A stretch of 64,000 nucleotides of DNA from Flavobacterium sp. ALD4 (GTDB lineage: Bacteria; Bacteroidota; Bacteroidia; Flavobacteriales; Flavobacteriaceae). Positions 60,723 to 64,000 of this stretch are shown here, one piece after another. The notes beneath the pieces are model-generated. The model had not been told where the DNA came from and ran no database searches. It was given only the letters and a program-made list of their open reading frames with translations. The stretch covers positions 1,178,001 through 1,242,000 of the forward strand of contig NZ_PJBJ01000030.1 in the NCBI RefSeq assembly GCF_002836475.1. The letters are read 5' to 3'. The first letter of the stretch is position 1, and each line of letters starts with the position of its first letter. Both the position numbers and the translations under genes were made by a program.

Positions 60723-62183
60723 TTAATCTGTTTGAATGCTAATTGGTAAACTATATTGTACTCTTACTGGTTTGTCGTTAACTCTGGCCGGAATCCAATT
60801 TGGAGATAGTTTTAAAACGCGAAGTGCTTCTTCTCCGGTTCCATAACCCATGTCGCGAAGAATTTTAAATTCAGAAAGGCTTCCGTCTTTTTCGATGGTA
60901 AATATTAAGTATACTTTACCATTTAATTTCATTTTTGAAGCTTCCTCCGAAATTTTAAAATTTTCGCCAACAAATTTATAGAATTCACTCATTCCACCTG
61001 GGAATTGAGGTCTCGTATCAATCCCTGCAATGTTATAGACCGCGTCATTATTTTTGTTGTTAACAATTAATTCAACGTATTTTGGTCCTGCTGCGTTTTT
61101 TATGTCAATTAGTTGTGCGCTCTTTTCCTGTTTGCTTTTTGGGGCTGTGGCAGGAGGTGGAGGTGGCGGAATGTTTTTCTTTTCTTCGGACGTCAGTTGA
61201 GAGAGGCTTTTTTCGGATATAATATTTCCATTCTTGTCTTTAGTCCTAAAAGTAGTATTTTCAAAATATTTTTCCATTCCGGTAACTGAAGTGGTCGAAT
61301 TGATTTGAGTTTCTGTTTTCTTTTCTTGGGCTACTGTCTTTACGCATACTAAGAAAACGAGTCCCGTAAATAGTGGTGCTAACACCAGTTTTTTCAACAT
61401 GGACCTAGTTGTCGATGTGGTTTTTGTCATCATAATTAATCTTTTTTTAGTTATTGAATAATTTAAATTACTGGCCAAGTAATAGCTTGAGTTCGCGTTT
61501 GAAACTGATAATAGTAGATTCTGGTAAAACGGAACATTGTTATATGATTTTACGACTTTCTCGTCTGCGAGGAATTCGTGGTTGAGTTGTATTGCCTTTT
61601 TATAAAAAATGAACACGGGGTTAAACCAAAGCAACATTTTAAGAATTTCGATAAACAGGATGTCTAGTGTGTGTTTTTGGGTTACGTGGATTAATTCATG
61701 GGTATAAAGTTCTGCTTCAATTTTTCTATTATGATAATCTGTGTCGTTGATGAATATGGTATTCAAAAAAGTATGCGGAAGTATTTTCTCTTTTAGTAGA
61801 ACCAGTTTTGAGTTTTTATAATCAATAGCAGGATTTGATTTTATTCTTGAGGTTAATTTTCGAATGTTCTTCGCAAATCGGATTATGAGTACCGAAGTCA
61901 CGATAGCATATAAGGCCCAAAGGGCAACAAGCCAGTAATCCCTCGAGTCTTCTATAATCGTCATGGCAGCTTCTCCAGGTTTTATGGTCCCTTTCCCCAT
62001 CAAAGGACTTATAGATTCTGTTATTACTTCAATAGTTATAAATGGGATGCTGAGTGAAAAGACAAGGCTAAACAAAAGGTAAAATCTATTGAACTGATGT
62101 ATTTTCTCTTTTTCAAGCAGAATGTGATATACAGCCAATAGGACTGTCAGCGAAAGTGTCGATTTGATTATGAAGTCCATCAT
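60723..62183 (-). CDS. BlaR1-like M56 metallopeptidase with TonB C-terminal domain
   Basis: This 486-residue protein has four N-terminal membrane helices with a zinc-peptidase motif THELIHVTQKH and the second element HEFLADEKV, as in BlaR1/MecR1. A helix near 265-285 leads to a periplasmic part. A proline-rich linker (KNIPPPPPPATAPKSKQEKS) precedes a TonB C-terminal-type domain (RPQFPGGMSEFYKFVGENFK, SPNWIPARVNDKPVRVQYS). In this common Bacteroidota layout the peptidase cleaves the cognate BlaI repressor when the periplasmic domain senses a signal. It overlaps blaI by four bases. Confidence 0.9.
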   Translation of the reverse strand: MMDFIIKSTLSLTVLLAVYHILLEKEKIHQFNRFYLLFSLVFSLSIPFITIEVITESISPLMGKGTIKPGEAAMTIIEDSRDYWLVALWALYAIVTSVLIIRFAKNIRKLTSRIKSNPAIDYKNSKLVLLKEKILPHTFLNTIFINDTDYHNRKIEAELYTHELIHVTQKHTLDILFIEILKMLLWFNPVFIFYKKAIQLNHEFLADEKVVKSYNNVPFYQNLLLSVSNANSSYYLASNLNYSITKKRLIMMTKTTSTTRSMLKKLVLAPLFTGLVFLVCVKTVAQEKKTETQINSTTSVTGMEKYFENTTFRTKDKNGNIISEKSLSQLTSEEKKNIPPPPPPATAPKSKQEKSAQLIDIKNAAGPKYVELIVNNKNNDAVYNIAGIDTRPQFPGGMSEFYKFVGENFKISEEASKMKLNGKVYLIFTIEKDGSLSEFKILRDMGYGTGEEALRVLKLSPNWIPARVNDKPVRVQYSLPISIQTD

Positions 62184-62554
62184 TTTTTCTTTTTTTGCAG
62201 TTGGTCGTCTATTATTTTTTTCAGATCTTCCAATTCCGCTGATGATAAATTGGTTTCGGTGGTGAAGAAGGAAGCGAACTGTGAGGCCGAATTGTTGAAA
62301 AAATTAGTGATTAGTCCGTTGACGTGTTTGGAGAAATAGTCGGTTTTTTTTACCAATGGATAGTATTCCCTGGAATTTCCAAACTCATTGTACCCCACAA
62401 AATCTTTATCGATCATCCTCTTCAATAAAGTGGCAACCGTTGTCGTTTTTGGTTTTGGCTCCGCAAAAGTCTGAAGTAAATCTTTCATAAAGGCTTTCTC
62501 CAGTTTCCAAAGCTGTTCCATCAGTTGTTCTTCGGCTTTAGTTAATTGTTGCAT
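62180..62554 (-). CDS. BlaI/MecI-type transcriptional repressor
   Basis: This 124-residue protein has the BlaI winged helix: LTKAEEQLMEQLWKLEKAFM, then KTTTVATLLKRMIDKDFVG as the recognition region, and a helical dimerisation end (SAELEDLKKIIDDQLQKKKK). It pairs with the BlaR1-like protein next to it (ATGA overlap). The targets are not visible here; no beta-lactamase gene is in the window. Confidence 0.92.
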   Translation of the reverse strand: MQQLTKAEEQLMEQLWKLEKAFMKDLLQTFAEPKPKTTTVATLLKRMIDKDFVGYNEFGNSREYYPLVKKTDYFSKHVNGLITNFFNNSASQFASFFTTETNLSSAELEDLKKIIDDQLQKKKK

Positions 62555-62557
62555 TTT

Positions 62558-62989
62558 TTATTTTTTATATGTGTTGTTTTCTTCTGAGATTAAATCTCCT
62601 TTATGATACTGGCGCGTTGTTGTTAAGTTGCTTTTGTTGTCATAATATTTCCATGTTCCGGAATAATACCAATGGAGTTGCTTTTTGTCGTCGTTGATTT
62701 TTGTTACCCCTTTTGCTCGTATTTTTCCATTCTCGTGATAAAATTTCGTGTAACAGATATTTCCTTTGTGCTTTTCTCTTTTGATTATTTTACCGTCTAG
62801 ATAATACCGCCACCTTTTTATAGGATTGTCATTTTTATACTTTCCAACTGATCTGTAATGGGCGTTGTCCAGTGAATATTTTTCTATCCAAAGACCCTCT
62901 CTTTTTCTTTCTACGGTTTAATTCATGGGTTTTGTTTTGCACGAAAACAAACTAAAGATACAAATTAAGTTGATAATTAAATTTCTCAT
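62558..62989 (-). pseudogene. MORN/YwqK-like lipoprotein gene interrupted by one stop codon
   Basis: On the minus strand the frame opens with an ATG at 62987-62989 and a lipoprotein leader (MRNLIINLICIFSLFSCKTK, lipobox LFSC). Codon 24 is TAA (62918-62920). The same frame then runs open for 119 more codons, with MORN-like wording (GLWIEKYSLDN, RWRYYLDGKIIKREKHKGN, KFYHENGKIRAKG), to a stop at 62558-62560. One base change explains the loss. Upstream of blaI on the same strand, it may once have been co-transcribed with it. Confidence 0.7.
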
Positions 62990-63234
62990 ATGCTTTTCAC
63001 TTCTACAAATACAAATTCTACTCTACAAATGTAGAGATATATTTGAAATAAACAAATTTTATAGTTATTTATTTGAATAATAGCTATTTGCGGTTGTGGA
63101 GTCCCTTTAAATAATAGAGAGGCGGTAATTTATAAGAGGATATAGAACGTGATTTTTACGAATTTATGGGAATTAGGAAGCGGAAATTATCGTTGGATTC
63201 TGTTTTTGTGGTAGTAACTTCATGTTGTTGTATG

Positions 63235-63315
63235 TGCGTTAGGGATAGCAGCGAAAATCCTCTTTTGTTTCGTTCTAAAAACGAGATAAAAGAGATTGAA
63301 GCGGATAGCTCGCCC
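63235..63315 (+). ncRNA. Structured RNA repeat, copy 2
   Basis: It shares GGGATAGCAGCG and the later GGATAGCTCG with the copy at 22034-22118. The central stem pairs ATC-c-CTCTTTTGTTTCGT-type bases (63257-63273) with ACGAGATAAAAGAGAT (63281-63296), with the same bulged C as copy 1 but different pairs, so the pairing is maintained by compensating changes. The rest of 62990-63425 has no gene. Confidence 0.5.
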
Positions 63316-63373
63316 TTGTTGCTGCACTAGTGTGTGGACTGAAATAGCTGTTGCTGCAACTAGGGAACGCCAA

Positions 63374-63406
63374 AAAAAAATCCGCTCATTTCTGAACGGA
63401 TTTTTT
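63374..63406 (-). terminator. Terminator of the M20 peptidase gene
   Basis: AATCCGCTCA and TGAACGGATT pair with one mismatch, and T runs lie on both sides. It lies about 20 bases after the peptidase stop on the minus strand. Confidence 0.75.
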
Positions 63407-63425
63407 AGATGTAGGTGGAGTACAT

Positions 63426-64000
63426 TTATTTGCTTAACTCAACAAAATATTTGTAAAACAATGGAATAGTTTCGATTCCTTTAAGGTAATTAAAGATTCC
63501 GAAATGTTCGTTTGGTGAGTGAATAGCATCACTGTCTAAACCGAATCCCATTAGGATTGTTTTGCTTTTCAATTCTTTTTCGAATAAAGCTACAATAGGG
63601 ATACTTCCACCAGAACGAACTGGAATAGCTGGAACTCCAAAAGTCTCGGTGTATGCCATGTTAGCGGCCTTGTATCCGATGCTATCGATAGGTGTCACAT
63701 AGCCCTGACCTCCGTGATGCGGTGTCACTTTTACGGTTACTGAATCAGGAGCGATACTTATGAAATGCTTCGTGAATAATTCGGTGATGTGCTCCCATTC
63801 TTGGTTGGGTACTAAACGCATGGAGATTTTAGCAAACGCTTGACTTGCGATAACCGTTTTAGCGCCTGTACCAGTATAACCGCCCCAGATTCCGTTTACA
63901 TCCAATGTGGGACGAATGGAGTTTCTTTCGTTAGTCACATAGCCTTTTTCGCCATAGACGTCTTTTAGGTCGAGTGCTTTTTTATATTTTTCTAAGCTAA
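63426..64000 (-). CDS. M20 family metallopeptidase/dipeptidase, C-terminal part (partial)
   Basis: The gene runs off the right edge. About 190 residues are visible, covering the dimerisation domain and the end of the catalytic domain. The pattern VNGIWGGYTGTGAKTVIASQ and AFAKISMRLVPNQEWEHI is the lid or dimer region of M20 dipeptidases (PepV/CNDP-like), and SGGSIPIVALFE with DSDAIHSPNEHFGIFNY is the final catalytic stretch with the zinc-ligand His. It hydrolyses dipeptides or related amides. The frame continues in from 64000, with no start in the window. Confidence 0.9.
   Translation of the reverse strand, partial: SLEKYKKALDLKDVYGEKGYVTNERNSIRPTLDVNGIWGGYTGTGAKTVIASQAFAKISMRLVPNQEWEHITELFTKHFISIAPDSVTVKVTPHHGGQGYVTPIDSIGYKAANMAYTETFGVPAIPVRSGGSIPIVALFEKELKSKTILMGFGLDSDAIHSPNEHFGIFNYLKGIETIPLFYKYFVELSK

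Noticed and set aside
1..64000. CRISPR array, insertion sequence, prophage or replication origin
   Set aside because: No regularly spaced repeats, transposase, integrase, phage structural gene or DnaA-box cluster was found in reading the window.

Overview
The window is an AT-rich chromosomal segment of a Bacteroidota bacterium, most likely a Flavobacterium or close relative. The support is the exonuclease-fused DNA polymerase III alpha chain, type IX secretion (T9SS) C-terminal signals on secreted proteins, promoters with the Bacteroidota -7 element TAnnTTTG, and many flavobacterial families (DUF4402, DUF4407, BlaR1/BlaI pairs with TonB tails). It reads as core genome with several accessory islands. 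There is no insertion sequence, phage or CRISPR array that I can see.

Layout. 1-2639: end of dabB and all of dabA, a membrane inorganic-carbon pump. 3048-10611: dnaE, an outer-membrane barrel, thioredoxin, a DUF58 protein. 10668-11408: two identical tRNA-Asp transcription units. 11969-21746: three DUF4402 pilin-like proteins, a PapD-like chaperone, an usher-like outer-membrane protein with unusual C-terminal domains, a 55-residue ORF and a large T9SS protein carrying an ice-binding-type (DUF3494) domain. I read this as a Bacteroidota chaperone-usher-like surface-fibre system and consider it the best candidate for an undescribed system. 22034-24308: a structured RNA repeat, a DUF819 transporter and a frameshifted membrane gene. 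24388-32075: small envelope proteins, a GT2 glycosyltransferase, a flippase-like protein with a decayed duplicate nearby, ruvC, hemW, a cyclase-family hydrolase and a YjbR protein.

32193-41932: a nitric-oxide-type signalling island with a receiver protein, H-NOX, an HNOBA/multi-PAS histidine kinase, a FIST protein, a second kinase, an Hpt protein and a LytTR response regulator. It is followed by a T9SS protein whose promoter carries a 13-bp inverted repeat. 42471-54769: an exopolysaccharide-type cluster of a TPR/beta-barrel protein, STAS protein, flippase, GT4, clan-A glycoside hydrolase, PTPS-related membrane protein and a receiver-GT2 fusion. Its two divergent promoter regions share a 12-mer, and one holds direct repeats of LytTR-box form, which could connect it to the upstream signalling island. 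54981-64000: PH/SHOCT protein, DUF4407, pckA, DUF423, a saccharopine-dehydrogenase-like enzyme under a double palindrome, blaR1/blaI-like genes, a lipoprotein gene broken by one stop codon, and the end of an M20 peptidase gene.

Starts were moved inward from the longest ORF where a signal peptide, promoter box or terminator showed the longer form to be wrong. All family calls are from motifs read by eye; no database search was run.
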